From Planotetraspora mira (lineage in GTDB: Bacteria; Actinomycetota; Actinomycetes; Streptosporangiales; Streptosporangiaceae), in assembly GCF_016863275.1 (NCBI RefSeq), contig NZ_BOOO01000020.1, forward strand, positions 245,663 to 309,662: a stretch of DNA of 64,000 bases, given 5' to 3'. The notes under the pieces are model-generated. The model saw nothing but the letters and a program-made list of their open reading frames with translations, was not told the DNA's origin and made no database searches. This document shows, one piece after another, positions 1 through 8,114 of this stretch. How positions within the stretch are numbered: position 1 is the first letter of the stretch; the number at the start of each line of letters is the position of its first letter. Made by a program: the position numbers and the translations under genes.

Positions 1-308
1 GGGCGACCGACCCCGTCACCGGCCAGGCCATCGTGTCGTTCGTGATCCTGCGCGGCAACGCGGAGGAGGGCGCGGACATCGCCACCGAACTGCGCGCCCA
101 CGTGGCCAAGGAACTCGGCCCGATCGCCAAGCCGCGTCAGATCATGATCGTGCCCGAGCTGCCCAAGACCCGTTCCGGCAAGATCATGCGTCGCCTGCTC
201 CGCGACGTGGCCGAGAACCGCTCGCTCGGTGACGTCACCACGCTCACCGACAGTTCGGTGATGAACCTCATCTCCGAGAAGTTGCCGAGCGCCAAGAGCG
301 AGGACTGA
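1..308 (+). CDS. acs: acetyl-CoA synthetase, C-terminal end (partial)
   Basis: The gene enters from the left edge; the reading frame is open from base 3 and stops at TGA 306-308, leaving about 101 C-terminal residues. Acs activates acetate to acetyl-CoA through acetyl-AMP. The visible part is the AMP-binding enzyme C-terminal domain. It has the ATDPVTGQAIVSFVILRG stretch and the PKTRSGKIMRRLLR motif, whose SGK lysine is the catalytic residue that is reversibly acetylated in this family. The ending NLISEKLPS is also typical. The N-terminal part lies outside the window. A strong hairpin follows at 325-353. Identification as Acs rather than another acyl-CoA synthetase is well supported by the sequence and by nhaA lying next to it. 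Confidence 0.92.
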   Translation, partial: ATDPVTGQAIVSFVILRGNAEEGADIATELRAHVAKELGPIAKPRQIMIVPELPKTRSGKIMRRLLRDVAENRSLGDVTTLTDSSVMNLISEKLPSAKSED

Positions 309-324
309 GCCGGTCGGCTCACCT

Positions 325-353
325 GGGGCGTGGGTGCTCGGCACCCGCGCCCC
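325..353 (+). terminator. intrinsic terminator after acs
   Basis: GGGGCGTGGGTGC (325-337) pairs with GCACCCGCGCCCC (341-353) over 13 bp with one T-G wobble and a 3-nt TCG loop. It lies 16 bp past the acs stop and is followed by only a short T pair, as is usual in high-GC actinomycetes. Confidence 0.75.
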
Positions 354-437
354 TTCGCATGCTTCGGTAACCTTGTCCCCAGGTGTGCCGGGAAGTCTGG
401 TCGGCGAACTGACAGAAGCCGATCCGTGGGAGAGACA

Positions 438-1640
438 ATGGACCGACCCACCGAGGGACGGCCACCCAGATCCACCGTCGGGTACGCCCAGCGGATGGCC
501 GAGGCCCTGCGGGCGGAGACCATCGGCGGCATCGTGGTCCTGGCCGCCACCGCCATAGCGCTGATCTGGGCGAACTCCCCATGGGGCCCTTCGTACGACG
601 CGTTGAGGAATACCGTTGTCGGCCCGACGCACCTCACGCTCTACGAGTGGTCCGCCGAGGGCCTGCTCGCGATCTTCTTCTTCGTCGCCGGCATCGAGGT
701 CAAGGAAGAACTCGTCCATGGCGAGCTGACGAGCCTCAAAGGCGCCGCCCTGCCGGTGATCGCCGCTTTCGCGGGCATGGCCGTACCGGCGCTGTTCTAT
801 CTGGCGGTCAGCTGGGGCACTCCAGGCGCCACCAGAGGGTGGGCGATCCCGACGGCCACCGACATCGCGTTCGCCCTGGCCGTGCTCGCCGTGACGGCTT
901 CGGCGATGCCCGCCGCGCTGCGCGCCTTCCTCCTCACGCTGGCCGTGGTGGACGACCTCGGGGCGATCACCGTGATCGCCCTGTTCTACAGCGAGAGGGT
1001 GCACCTTCTGCCGCTGCTGGGGGCGGCGGCAGTCCTCGCCATGTACTGGTTCCTCCAGCGGCGGCGTTTCCGCCATGTGGTCGTCTATGCGGCGCTCGGC
1101 GTGGCCGCCTGGACGCTCATGCACGAGAGCGGCGTGCACGCGACGGTCGCCGGGGTGCTGTGCGGGCTGCTGACCAGGGCCGGCAACGAAACCGACGGCC
1201 GGCTCTCTCCCGCCGGCCGTGCCGCCCACTTCGCACGTCCCCTCTCGGCCGGTCTCGCGGTACCGGTGTTCGCGTTCCTCGCCGCGGGGGTGAAGCTGGA
1301 CCCGGCGTCACTCGGCTCGGTCTTCACTGACAGGATCGCCCTCGGCGTCGTCGTCGGGCTGGTCGTCGGCAAGTTCGCCGGGGTGCTCGGAGGGGCCTGG
1401 TTGTCGGTGCGCCTCGGGTTCGCGAGGATCAGCGACGACCTGCGCTGGCATGATCTCGCGGCGGTGTCCGTCCTCGCCGGGATCGGTTTCACGGTCTCGC
1501 TGCTGATCGGCGACCGGGCCTACCCGGGCTCCGATCGCGTGACCACGGCGGTGCTGATCGCCAGCCTGATCGCCGCGGCGCTTGCCGCCGCCCTTCTTCA
1601 CGTGCGCGTACAGGCGCGAACACGACATGATGTTCTGTAG
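438..1640 (+). CDS. nhaA: Na+/H+ antiporter NhaA
   Basis: A 400-residue multi-pass inner membrane protein that exchanges sodium for protons for pH and salt homeostasis. About 12 hydrophobic segments can be traced. The paired aspartates of the ion site are seen in LAVVDDLGAITVIALFY at residues 172-173, equivalent to D163/D164 of E. coli NhaA. Other family signatures are FFFVAGIEVKEELVHGEL and IPTATDIAFALAVL. The ATG at 438 is chosen because a GGGAGAG sequence precedes it. An in-frame start at 330 would run through the acs terminator and add non-family residues. Its position directly after acs matches the order I recall from Streptomyces. The holin-like gene follows after 20 bp, so the two are probably co-transcribed. 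Confidence 0.93.
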   Translation: MDRPTEGRPPRSTVGYAQRMAEALRAETIGGIVVLAATAIALIWANSPWGPSYDALRNTVVGPTHLTLYEWSAEGLLAIFFFVAGIEVKEELVHGELTSLKGAALPVIAAFAGMAVPALFYLAVSWGTPGATRGWAIPTATDIAFALAVLAVTASAMPAALRAFLLTLAVVDDLGAITVIALFYSERVHLLPLLGAAAVLAMYWFLQRRRFRHVVVYAALGVAAWTLMHESGVHATVAGVLCGLLTRAGNETDGRLSPAGRAAHFARPLSAGLAVPVFAFLAAGVKLDPASLGSVFTDRIALGVVVGLVVGKFAGVLGGAWLSVRLGFARISDDLRWHDLAAVSVLAGIGFTVSLLIGDRAYPGSDRVTTAVLIASLIAAALAAALLHVRVQARTRHDVL

Positions 1641-1660
1641 ACGCAGATAGGAGATCGCTG

Positions 1661-2149
1661 ATGCCCGAGGACGAATCGCTCGGCGCGCTGGTCGCTCAGG
1701 CCAGCCATCAAATCTCGACCCTCGTCCGTTCGGAGATCGAGCTGGCCAAGGCTGAGCTCAAGTTCGACGCGAAGCGGGTCGGCGTGGCCGCCGGGCTGTT
1801 CGGGGCCGCCGCCTTCATCGCGCATCTGTGCCTGATCCTGGCCTCGTTCACCATCGCGTACGGCCTGGTCGCGCTTGGGATGTGGACGTGGGCCGCGTTC
1901 CTCATCGTCACGGTCTTCTACCTCGTGGTCGCCGTAGGGCTGAGCTTCGTCGGGTACCGCCGTCTCAAGGGCCTGTCGGGAATGAAGCGCACCGCCCGGT
2001 CACTGAAGGGCCTCGCGAGCACCACCGAGGCCGACGCGGCGCCCCCGACCACCCCCGCGACGTCCAAGCCCTCTCCTCCTCCGCCGTACACCGGCCCCAC
2101 CGCCGGACAGGTCGGCGCACACCGGGAGTCCATCAGCGATGGCACTTGA
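1661..2149 (+). CDS. phage-holin-family (Holin-X type) membrane protein
   Basis: A 162-residue protein. An amphipathic N-terminal helix (LVAQASHQISTLVRSEIELA) is followed by KAELK, two hydrophobic segments at about residues 46-75 and 78-104, and a Pro/Thr-rich cytosolic tail. This is the layout of the actinobacterial Holin-X/PF07332 family, which is common near nhaA. Despite the name, no lytic role has been shown for it here and no phage genes are nearby. The ATG has a GATAGGAGATC ribosome site. The last 11 bp overlap the start of the downstream hydrolase, which indicates translational coupling. The function is unknown; membrane organisation is a guess. Confidence 0.8.
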   Translation: MPEDESLGALVAQASHQISTLVRSEIELAKAELKFDAKRVGVAAGLFGAAAFIAHLCLILASFTIAYGLVALGMWTWAAFLIVTVFYLVVAVGLSFVGYRRLKGLSGMKRTARSLKGLASTTEADAAPPTTPATSKPSPPPPYTGPTAGQVGAHRESISDGT

Positions 2150-3059
2150 CGAGTCCGTGGTCCGGGTCGAGGGCCCGTGGACCCACCGCGACGTCCACGC
2201 CGGGGGCACCCGGTTCCACGTCGTGGAGGCGGGTGAGGGGCCGCTGGTGCTGCTTCTCCACGGCTTCCCCCAGTTCTGGTGGACCTGGCGGCATCAGCTC
2301 GCGTCCCTGCCCGCCGCCGGTTACCGTGCCGTCGCGGTCGATCTCCGGGGGTACGGCGCGAGCGACAAGCCTCCTCGCGGGTACGACCTGCCCACGCTCG
2401 CCGTGGACGCCGCCGGCCTGATCCGCGCACTCGGCGAGACCGGGGCCGTGGTGGTGGGCCACGACTGGGGCGGGCTGCTCGCCTGGACGATGAGCGTGCT
2501 CGACCCGAAGACGGTGCGCCGCCTGGTCCCCGTGGCCGCTCCGCACCCCCTGCGGATGCGCGCGGCTCTGCTGACCGACTTCTTCGGGCAGATACGGGCC
2601 AGCGGGCACGCCTTGGGGTTCCAGGTCCCGATCGTGCCGGAGCGCCGGCTGACGGCCGACGGAGGCGCGCTCGTGGGGCGGCTGATCGACGCCTGGGCGG
2701 GCCCGGAGTGGCCACCGGGCGACGTGAGGCGTACGTACCAGGACGCATTCCGCATTCCGGGAGTCGCCCACTCGGCCCTGGAGTACCACCGCTGGTTCGG
2801 GCGTTCGACGCTCCGGCCCGACGGGCTGCGCTACGCCAGGCAGATGCGGACGGAGATCGAGGCGCCCACCCTGCAACTGCACGGCGCCCTCGACACATGC
2901 GTGCTCCCCCGGACCGCCCAGGGTTCCAGCAGGTACGTCGCCGCGCCGTACCGGTGGAGGCAGATCGAGGGGGCCGGGCACTTCCCCCACGAGGAACGGC
3001 CGGACCAGTTCGACGCCGAATTGATCTCCTGGCTCACCGACCCCGAACCCGACCGATGA
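2139..3059 (+). CDS. alpha/beta hydrolase, epoxide hydrolase-like
   Basis: A 306-residue soluble alpha/beta-hydrolase. HGFPQFWWTWRHQ carries the HG(F/W)P oxyanion-hole motif. GHDWGG at about residue 108 is the nucleophile elbow with aspartate, as in epoxide hydrolases and haloalkane dehalogenases. The acid is probably the Asp of HGALDTCV, and the catalytic histidine lies in GAGHFPHEERPDQ. DLRGYGASDKP is a further epoxide-hydrolase signature. The substrate cannot be read from sequence. It overlaps the holin-like gene by 11 bp in another frame and ends just before the first 53-bp repeat array. It could be a dehalogenase, but the HGFPQFWW motif favours epoxide hydrolase. Confidence 0.87.
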   Translation: MALDESVVRVEGPWTHRDVHAGGTRFHVVEAGEGPLVLLLHGFPQFWWTWRHQLASLPAAGYRAVAVDLRGYGASDKPPRGYDLPTLAVDAAGLIRALGETGAVVVGHDWGGLLAWTMSVLDPKTVRRLVPVAAPHPLRMRAALLTDFFGQIRASGHALGFQVPIVPERRLTADGGALVGRLIDAWAGPEWPPGDVRRTYQDAFRIPGVAHSALEYHRWFGRSTLRPDGLRYARQMRTEIEAPTLQLHGALDTCVLPRTAQGSSRYVAAPYRWRQIEGAGHFPHEERPDQFDAELISWLTDPEPDR

Positions 3060-3084
3060 CCCCCAAGCCCCGCTCCCCCTTGGG

Positions 3085-3254
3085 CGTGATCATGCACAAG
3101 TTCGTGGAAAGGCCACCTGACCTGGCCACTCTCCGATCGTGATCATGCACAGGTTCGGCAAGTGCCGTCCCGACCTGCGAAAACCCCCTCCGTGATCATG
3201 CAAGAGTTCTCGATCAATAACCATGAGCAGGCTGAACACTGTTCGTGATCATGC
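3085..3254 (+). repeat. 53-bp repeat array, locus 1 left arm (forward)
   Basis: Four copies of CGTGATCATGCACAGGTTCG or close variants begin at 3085, 3138, 3191 and 3244, each exactly 53 bp after the last. Copies 1 and 2 also carry the second box GACCTG about 14 bp after the first box. Copy 3 is diverged, and copy 4 keeps only CGTGATCATGC and runs into the start region of the DUF309 gene. Copies 1 and 2 reappear in inverted order at 3884-3989. Confidence 0.93.
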
Positions 3255-3268
3255 GATGCGGAGAAGAC

Positions 3269-3742
3269 ATGCGCGACCGTGATGAAGCAGGCAGACCACG
3301 CAGTTCCCGTCCCCGGGACGACTACGGCAGGCCGCTGCCGTACGGCACGGAAGGTGTGCCGCGCGTTCCGGACGACTACACCCCGGATGCCCTGCAGGCG
3401 CTTCGCGAGGCGCGCCGGTTCCTCGAGACCGGCCGCCCGTTCCACGCGCACGAGGTGCTGGAGGCACGCTGGAAGACCGGCCCTGCCGACGAGCGGGAGC
3501 TCTGGCAGGGGCTCGCCCAGATATGTGTCGGTTTGACCCACATTCAGCGGGGCAACCCGTCCGGGGCCGTCGCCCTCCTGGCCCGTGGAGCCGCCCGTCT
3601 CGGCTCGTACGGCTCTCGCAGGCCGTTCGACCTGGATCTCCGGGCGATGACCTTGGCCGCCGATCAGATCATCGTTGAGATCGACTCGGGGACCTCCGAC
3701 GCGGACATCGCGATCGCCCGCATCGTGGGACATCTGGGCTGA
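3269..3742 (+). CDS. DUF309 domain protein
   Basis: A 157-residue cytosolic protein. The DUF309 core runs from about residue 40 to 110 with the motifs FLETGRPFHAHEVLEARWK, ELWQGLAQICVGLTHIQRG and GAVALLARGAARL. It is helical and of unknown biochemical function. The ATG at 3269 has GGAGAA just upstream. Two earlier in-frame starts (GTG 3245, ATG 3251) lie inside the last, partial copy of the 53-bp repeat, so the repeat runs into the translation start region. The gene is bracketed by inverted repeat arrays (3085-3254 and 3758-3989), which sets it apart from its neighbours. The family call is firm; any link to the repeats is only positional. Confidence 0.87.
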   Translation: MRDRDEAGRPRSSRPRDDYGRPLPYGTEGVPRVPDDYTPDALQALREARRFLETGRPFHAHEVLEARWKTGPADERELWQGLAQICVGLTHIQRGNPSGAVALLARGAARLGSYGSRRPFDLDLRAMTLAADQIIVEIDSGTSDADIAIARIVGHLG

Positions 3743-3757
3743 GATGGGCCTCGCGAC

Positions 3758-3989
3758 CGATGGACCGCATGATCACGCATCGGGTCCGGCCAGGTCAGGC
3801 CGGGGACGGCCGAATCCGTGCATGATCACGAATGGCGCCTTCGCAGGTCATGCGGCATTTTCCCGAAACCGCGCATGATCACGGAGGGGGTTTTCGCAGG
3901 TCGGGACGGCAATCGCCGAACCTGTGCATGATCACGCCCAAAGGGTGGCCAGGTCAGGCCACCTTTCCACGAACCTGTGCATGATCACG
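3758..3989 (-). repeat. 53-bp repeat array, locus 1 right arm (reverse)
   Basis: Five reverse-oriented copies end at 3777, 3830, 3883, 3936 and 3989, all exactly 53 bp apart. The first is degenerate. The reverse complement of 3884-3936 matches 3138-3190 at 51 of 53 bases. The reverse complement of 3937-3989 matches 3085-3137 at about 41 of its first 45 bases. The array lies between the convergent ends of the DUF309 gene and marP. Confidence 0.93.
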
Positions 3990-4013
3990 CCTGACGACGT
4001 CACGCCTGAGGGG

Positions 4014-5198
4014 TCAGTCGCATTCCTGGGTGCCTACGCGGGCTACTGCGGCGCTGCCGTCCTCGGCGTCGGGAAGGACCTCCTCGGCCGTGAGCGCGTA
4101 GCCCGTCTCCGGCTGGTCGGTGGCCGCCGCGAAGATCACGCCGAACACCTTGCCGTCCGGGCTGAGCAGAGGACCTCCCGAGTTGCCCGGCTGGACCTTG
4201 CCCCGGATCGCGTACACCTCCCGGTCGACCTTCCGGTGGTTGTAGATGTCGTACGACTCCGCCCGCTGCTTGACCCTGATCCTCGCGGCGAGCGGGGTGA
4301 AACCGTGACCCTTGGGGTATCCGGCGATGACCGCGCTGTCGCGACTCTCGGCCGAGTAGTCGAAGCGAAGCGGCTGCACCTGAAGGTCGGGCACGTCGAG
4401 GATGGCGATGTCCCTGTCGGGGTTGTAGAGCACCACACGGGCGTCGTGGCCGGCCCCCGTGGAGTCGGTGACCCGGAGGTCCCGCGTCACCCCTGCGACC
4501 ACGTGGGCGTTGGTCATGATCTTGTGGGCTGCGTAGACGAATCCGGTGCCCTCGATGCGCTTGCGGCAGGACGGCGCGGTGCCCTGCACCTTCACGATGG
4601 ACTTGCGAGCCCGGGTGAGGTTGGGACTGCCGGTCAGCACCCCTTCGTCGGGAGGCGCCACGTTCTGGCCGCCGATGGAGGTGATCACCTGGGGCCACTC
4701 GGAGGAGTCGACGAAGTCCCTGAACGGCTTCTGCAGCGCCCGGACGCCACTCGGCATGGCGTCGTCGACCGTCTGCCAGACCACCGATCCGTTGACCTGG
4801 TCCTTGATCACGGCGAGGCTCATCGAGACCATCAGCGACCCGAGCAGCCACGCGATGAGCAGGACGGACAGGCCGCTGGCCACCGAGCCGCCGAAGGCGT
4901 CCACCGTCTTCGCGGGCTCCCAGGCCACGTGGCTGCGCACCACCGCCCCGACCGTGGACGACGCGAACTGCCCCACCGTCGCCGCCAAGAACACGATCAC
5001 GATGGCCAGCAGCGCCCTCTCGATGTCGCCGCTCAGGATGGCGCCCGCGATCGGCGGCGCGACGAACATCCCAAGCAAGGCTCCGCCGACGAATCCGATG
5101 AAGCTGAAGGCCCCGATGATGAAGCCCTGCCGATAACCGGATACGGCGAAGGCCACCACGAGGCCGATCAGTATGAGATCCAGGAGATCACCGCGCAC
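4014..5198 (-). CDS. marP: MarP-type membrane serine protease (CvpA + trypsin-like)
   Basis: A 394-residue protein with an N-terminal CvpA/colicin V-production domain of four hydrophobic segments (residues 1-125), then a chymotrypsin-fold protease facing outside. The triad is readable: His about 232 in TNAHVVAG, Asp about 263 in NPDRDIAIL and Ser about 340 in VQPGNSGGPL. The spacing resembles Mycobacterium tuberculosis MarP (H235, D264, S343), which protects cells under acid stress. A conserved-cysteine region (GTAPSCRKR) may form the regulatory disulfide. The start is GTG at 5198. It is divergent from the HEAT-repeat gene and convergent with the DUF309 gene and its repeat array. The acid-stress role here is inferred from homology. 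Confidence 0.9.
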   Translation of the reverse strand: MRGDLLDLILIGLVVAFAVSGYRQGFIIGAFSFIGFVGGALLGMFVAPPIAGAILSGDIERALLAIVIVFLAATVGQFASSTVGAVVRSHVAWEPAKTVDAFGGSVASGLSVLLIAWLLGSLMVSMSLAVIKDQVNGSVVWQTVDDAMPSGVRALQKPFRDFVDSSEWPQVITSIGGQNVAPPDEGVLTGSPNLTRARKSIVKVQGTAPSCRKRIEGTGFVYAAHKIMTNAHVVAGVTRDLRVTDSTGAGHDARVVLYNPDRDIAILDVPDLQVQPLRFDYSAESRDSAVIAGYPKGHGFTPLAARIRVKQRAESYDIYNHRKVDREVYAIRGKVQPGNSGGPLLSPDGKVFGVIFAAATDQPETGYALTAEEVLPDAEDGSAAVARVGTQECD

Positions 5199-5269
5199 AG
5201 TTTCAACGGTATCCAGCCGCGACCCTCATCGTGCAGGCGTCCCACAGGTCTGCTCGATATCGTGACGTC

Positions 5270-5902
5270 ATGGAGGCAGGGGACGGACGATCCGCCGACG
5301 GCGAAACCCAGCGTGAGCAGGCCCGTCGGGGCTCCGGAGGGCCGACCGGCGATCACGGATCCGGTGTCGGCGAACTCATCCGGATGGCGCTCGACGACAA
5401 GGACCCGGACGGGACCACACGTTGGCAGGCCATCACCGCGCTGCAGGCACGAGGTGACCTGGAGACGTTCACCGTGGCCAGGCGGCTGTGTGCGAGCGCG
5501 TCCGCCGTCGAGCGCGTGCTCGGCGTGGACATCCTCGGGGAGCTGGGCCGTGACCGGCCGTTCGCCGACAGGACCCTGCCCGTCCTGCGCTATCTCGCCG
5601 TGAGCGAGAGCGATTCCCATGTGCTCTATTCGGTGCTCATCGCTTTCGGGCACCTGCGCGACGTGCGCGCCCTGCCATCCGTGATCGAACTCTCGGGGAG
5701 CGACGATCCCGTGGTCCGGTACGGCGCGGCCTACGCGTTGCCCAACGTCATCGGCGACCCGCCCGACCCGGCCGGGCTCTCCGCGCTGCGACGTCTGACA
5801 TCGGACACGGACGAGGACGTCGCCGACTGGGCGACGCTCGGCCTGACACTAACCTCGGGCGGCCAGGTCAAGGACTTCGGGAGGCAGATCCTCGATCCGT
5901 GA
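5270..5902 (+). CDS. HEAT-repeat protein
   Basis: A 210-residue soluble protein made mostly of helical HEAT/PBS-lyase-type repeats: ARGDLETFTVARRLCAS, ERVLGVDILGELG, RYLAVSESDSHVLYSVLIAF, LPSVIELSGSDDPVVRYGAA and a last repeat around residue 180. No catalytic motif is seen, so it is probably a scaffold or protein-protein interaction module. The ATG at 5270 is uncertain because no clear ribosome site precedes it; GTG 5231 is possible upstream and ATG 5384, at the first good repeat, downstream. Its last 54 bp overlap the 3' end of the convergent NUDIX gene, an unusually long tail-to-tail overlap. Confidence 0.75.
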   Translation: MEAGDGRSADGETQREQARRGSGGPTGDHGSGVGELIRMALDDKDPDGTTRWQAITALQARGDLETFTVARRLCASASAVERVLGVDILGELGRDRPFADRTLPVLRYLAVSESDSHVLYSVLIAFGHLRDVRALPSVIELSGSDDPVVRYGAAYALPNVIGDPPDPAGLSALRRLTSDTDEDVADWATLGLTLTSGGQVKDFGRQILDP

Positions 5903-6496
5903 CCTGTCCCACGGCCGCTCGAATCCCGCCGCGGACAACACGCCGTCGAGAACTCCCGCGGTGAATCCCCACACCAGCAGACCGCGCACGCGGAACGCGG
6001 GGTGCGACACGGCTCCGGCGGGATAGCGGAGCTGGAGCCGGTTGGCCGGATCGACGAGTTCGGCGACGGGGATCCGCTCCACCGCCTCCACCTCGTCCGG
6101 CGAGGCGGCGTGCACGGCACACGGCGTGTGCCACCAGGCCAGCACCGGCGTCACCCGGTTGTCGCTCCGCGACACGTACAGCTCGGACATGGTGCCGACC
6201 ACCTCGACGCCTCGCGGGTCGAGACCGGTCTCCTCCTCGGCCTCACGCAAGGCGGCGCCGATCGGGCCGTCGTCTTCGGGGTCCAGACCGCCGCCGGGGA
6301 ATGCGGGCTGCCCGGCGTGCACACGCCCCTTGGAGCTGCGCTGGATGAGCAGGATGTCGGGACCCTCCGACCCCTCCCCGAAGAGCAGCAGCACCGCCGC
6401 GCGCCGGCCGTCGCCGTTGGCGGGCGGCCGCAACGCGGCAGGCACCCGGGTCCGTACGGCTCCCGCCGCCAAGTCGGTCAACCAGCCGGGAACCAC
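5849..6496 (-). CDS. NUDIX hydrolase, CoA pyrophosphatase type
   Basis: A 215-residue NUDIX protein. The CoA-pyrophosphatase (UPF0035) signature LLIQRSSKGRVHAGQPAFPG precedes and runs into the Nudix box, whose second half is AALREAEEETGL. Members hydrolyse CoA to 3',5'-ADP and phosphopantetheine in CoA turnover. The GTG at 6496 is preferred over GTG 6502 because GGAGG then lies 7 nt upstream; from 6502 the spacing would be only 1 nt. It lies downstream of nth on the same strand and overlaps the HEAT-repeat gene tail to tail. Substrate assignment rests on the family motif only. Confidence 0.85.
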   Translation of the reverse strand: MVPGWLTDLAAGAVRTRVPAALRPPANGDGRRAAVLLLFGEGSEGPDILLIQRSSKGRVHAGQPAFPGGGLDPEDDGPIGAALREAEEETGLDPRGVEVVGTMSELYVSRSDNRVTPVLAWWHTPCAVHAASPDEVEAVERIPVAELVDPANRLQLRYPAGAVSHPAFRVRGLLVWGFTAGVLDGVLSAAGFERPWDRSRIEDLPPEVLDLAARG

Positions 6497-6629
6497 GTGC
6501 ACCTCCGATGAGCGCTGACTCGGCCCTTCGGGGGCCTGAGCCGACCAGCCTGCCGTACAACGATCGTGGAGCGCTCAGGCTTCCCACTGAGGGGAAATCG
6601 TGCGCGGCGCCGTGACCGGCCGCCCGGAG

Positions 6630-7349
6630 TCACGAGAACGGACCGGACTTGACCAGCTTCCCGGCCTCCTCGGGATCGGTGGGGCCGGTGCCGTACGACG
6701 GGCAGAGCGCGGCGAGCGGGCAGGCGCCGCAGGCCGGCTTGCGCGCCTGGCAGATCCGGCGGCCGTGCCAGATCAGCCGATGGGACAACATCGTCCACTG
6801 GGACTTGGGGATGAGGTCCCCGACCTCGTGCTCGATCTTCACGGGATCGGTCTCCGTGGTCCACCCGAAGCGGCGGGACAGCCGCTGGAAGTGGGTGTCC
6901 ACGGTGATCCCCGGAACGTTGAAGGCGTTGCCGAGGACCACGTTCGCGGTCTTGCGGCCGACCCCCGGCAGCTTGACCAGCTCGGCGAGGGTGGAGGGGA
7001 CCTCTCCTTCGTGCCGTTCACAGAGTGCCTGGGCCATGCCGATGATGCTGTTCGTCTTCGCCCGGAAGAACCCGGTTGATTTGATGATCCCCTCGAGCTC
7101 CGCCCGGTCGGCGGCGGCGAACTCGGCAGCTGTCCGATACTTCGCAAAAAGGACCGGAGTAACCATATTTACCCTTTTGTCCGTACACTGCGCCGAGAGG
7201 ATCGTGGCGACCAGCAGTTCAAGGGGGTTGCCGAAGTCGAGCTCGCAATGAGCGTCAGGATAGGTTTCGGCGAGGATTCGATTGATCCGCCGGGCACGAC
7301 GCACCAGAGCGAGCCGGGACTCGACAACCGATGGGACTTTGCGGGACAC
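6630..7349 (-). CDS. nth: endonuclease III (DNA glycosylase/AP lyase)
   Basis: A 239-residue base-excision repair enzyme that removes oxidised pyrimidines. The helix-hairpin-helix [14 protein letters not shown] carries the catalytic lysine, and [13 protein letters not shown] carries the catalytic aspartate. The [4Fe-4S] cluster ligands have the standard C-X6-C-X2-C-X5-C spacing in [17 protein letters not shown] near residue 215. Length and domain order are normal. It is divergent from crp, and only about 84 bp separate the two starts, so both promoters lie there. This nth-crp arrangement is conserved in actinomycetes. Confidence 0.95.
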   Translation of the reverse strand: MSRKVPSVVESRLALVRRARRINRILAETYPDAHCELDFGNPLELLVATILSAQCTDKRVNMVTPVLFAKYRTAAEFAAADRAELEGIIKSTGFFRAKTNSIIGMAQALCERHEGEVPSTLAELVKLPGVGRKTANVVLGNAFNVPGITVDTHFQRLSRRFGWTTETDPVKIEHEVGDLIPKSQWTMLSHRLIWHGRRICQARKPACGACPLAALCPSYGTGPTDPEEAGKLVKSGPFS

Positions 7350-7433
7350 CCCGTAAGCCTATGCGGAAGGCGTGGGTCACAATGGCTAGCACGGAGCCGA
7401 CGACCGAGCGCGAACCACAGTAAAGGAGGCACC

Positions 7434-8114
7434 GTGAGCACCGAAGAAGTACTGAGCAAGGCTCCCCTGTTCTCCGCGCTCGACCGTGAGAGCGCCGCGG
7501 CGCTGCGGACCAGCGTCACCGAGGTCGAGCTGCCCAAGGGCCGTACGCTCTTCAGCGAGAACGAGACGGGAGACCGGCTCTATGTGGTGCTCGAGGGCAA
7601 GATCAAGTTAGCGCGAACAGCCCCCGACGGCCGTGAGAACCTGTTGAGCGTCCTCGGCCCGGGTGAGATGTTCGGCGAACTGTCCCTCTTCGACCCTCGC
7701 CCTCGTACGGCGTCCGCCATCGCGTTGACCGACGTCCGGCTCGCCGGGCTGGGGCACGACGATCTGCGTCCATGGCTGACCGGCCGTCCCGAGGTGGCCC
7801 TCCATCTGTTGCGCGCTCTCGCGCAGCGGCTCCGCCGTACCAACGACGTGCTGGCCGACCTGGTCTTCACCGACGTTCCCGGCCGCGTCGCCAAGCAACT
7901 GCTCGACCTGGCCGACCGTTTCGGGAAGAAGACCGACGACGGCATCCGGGTGCACCACGACCTCACCCAGGAGGAACTGGCCCAGCTTGTGGGCGCCTCA
8001 CGGGAGACGGTGAACAAGGCTCTGGCCGACTTCGCCCAGCGAGGCTGGCTGCGCATCGAGGCCAAGGCCGTCGTGATCATGGACAGGGAACGGCTCTTCA
8101 ACCGCTCGCGCTAG
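7434..8114 (+). CDS. crp: Crp/Fnr-family transcription regulator
   Basis: A 226-residue regulator with an N-terminal cyclic-nucleotide-binding beta barrel (PLFSALDRES to about 120; GDRLYVVLEGKIKLAR, GEMFGELSLFDPRPRTASA), a long dimer helix, and a C-terminal winged helix with HDLTQEELAQLVGASRETVN as recognition region. Size and sequence match the single Crp of streptomycetes, which controls germination and antibiotic precursor supply. The GTG at 7434 has an excellent AAGGAGGCACC site. The frame stays open upstream to 7248 but has no ribosome site and would overlap nth. The stop overlaps the convergent lactamase-fold gene by 4 bp. Confidence 0.93.
   Translation: MSTEEVLSKAPLFSALDRESAAALRTSVTEVELPKGRTLFSENETGDRLYVVLEGKIKLARTAPDGRENLLSVLGPGEMFGELSLFDPRPRTASAIALTDVRLAGLGHDDLRPWLTGRPEVALHLLRALAQRLRRTNDVLADLVFTDVPGRVAKQLLDLADRFGKKTDDGIRVHHDLTQEELAQLVGASRETVNKALADFAQRGWLRIEAKAVVIMDRERLFNRSR

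Noticed and set aside
330..437. Upstream extension of NhaA
   Set aside because: It passes through the acs terminator, lacks a ribosome site and adds non-family residues; ATG 438 fits better.
1661..2149. Prophage remnant, from the holin-like gene
   Set aside because: The Holin-X family is a normal chromosomal membrane protein in actinomycetes, and no phage genes, integrase or attachment sites are nearby.
3924..5603. Long plus-strand open frame antisense to marP and spanning into the HEAT gene
   Set aside because: High-GC shadow frame with Arg/Pro/His-rich sequence. The minus strand encodes a clear MarP with its catalytic triad. Similar long antisense frames over 29107-31308, 45098-47128 and 50445-52616 were rejected for the same reason.
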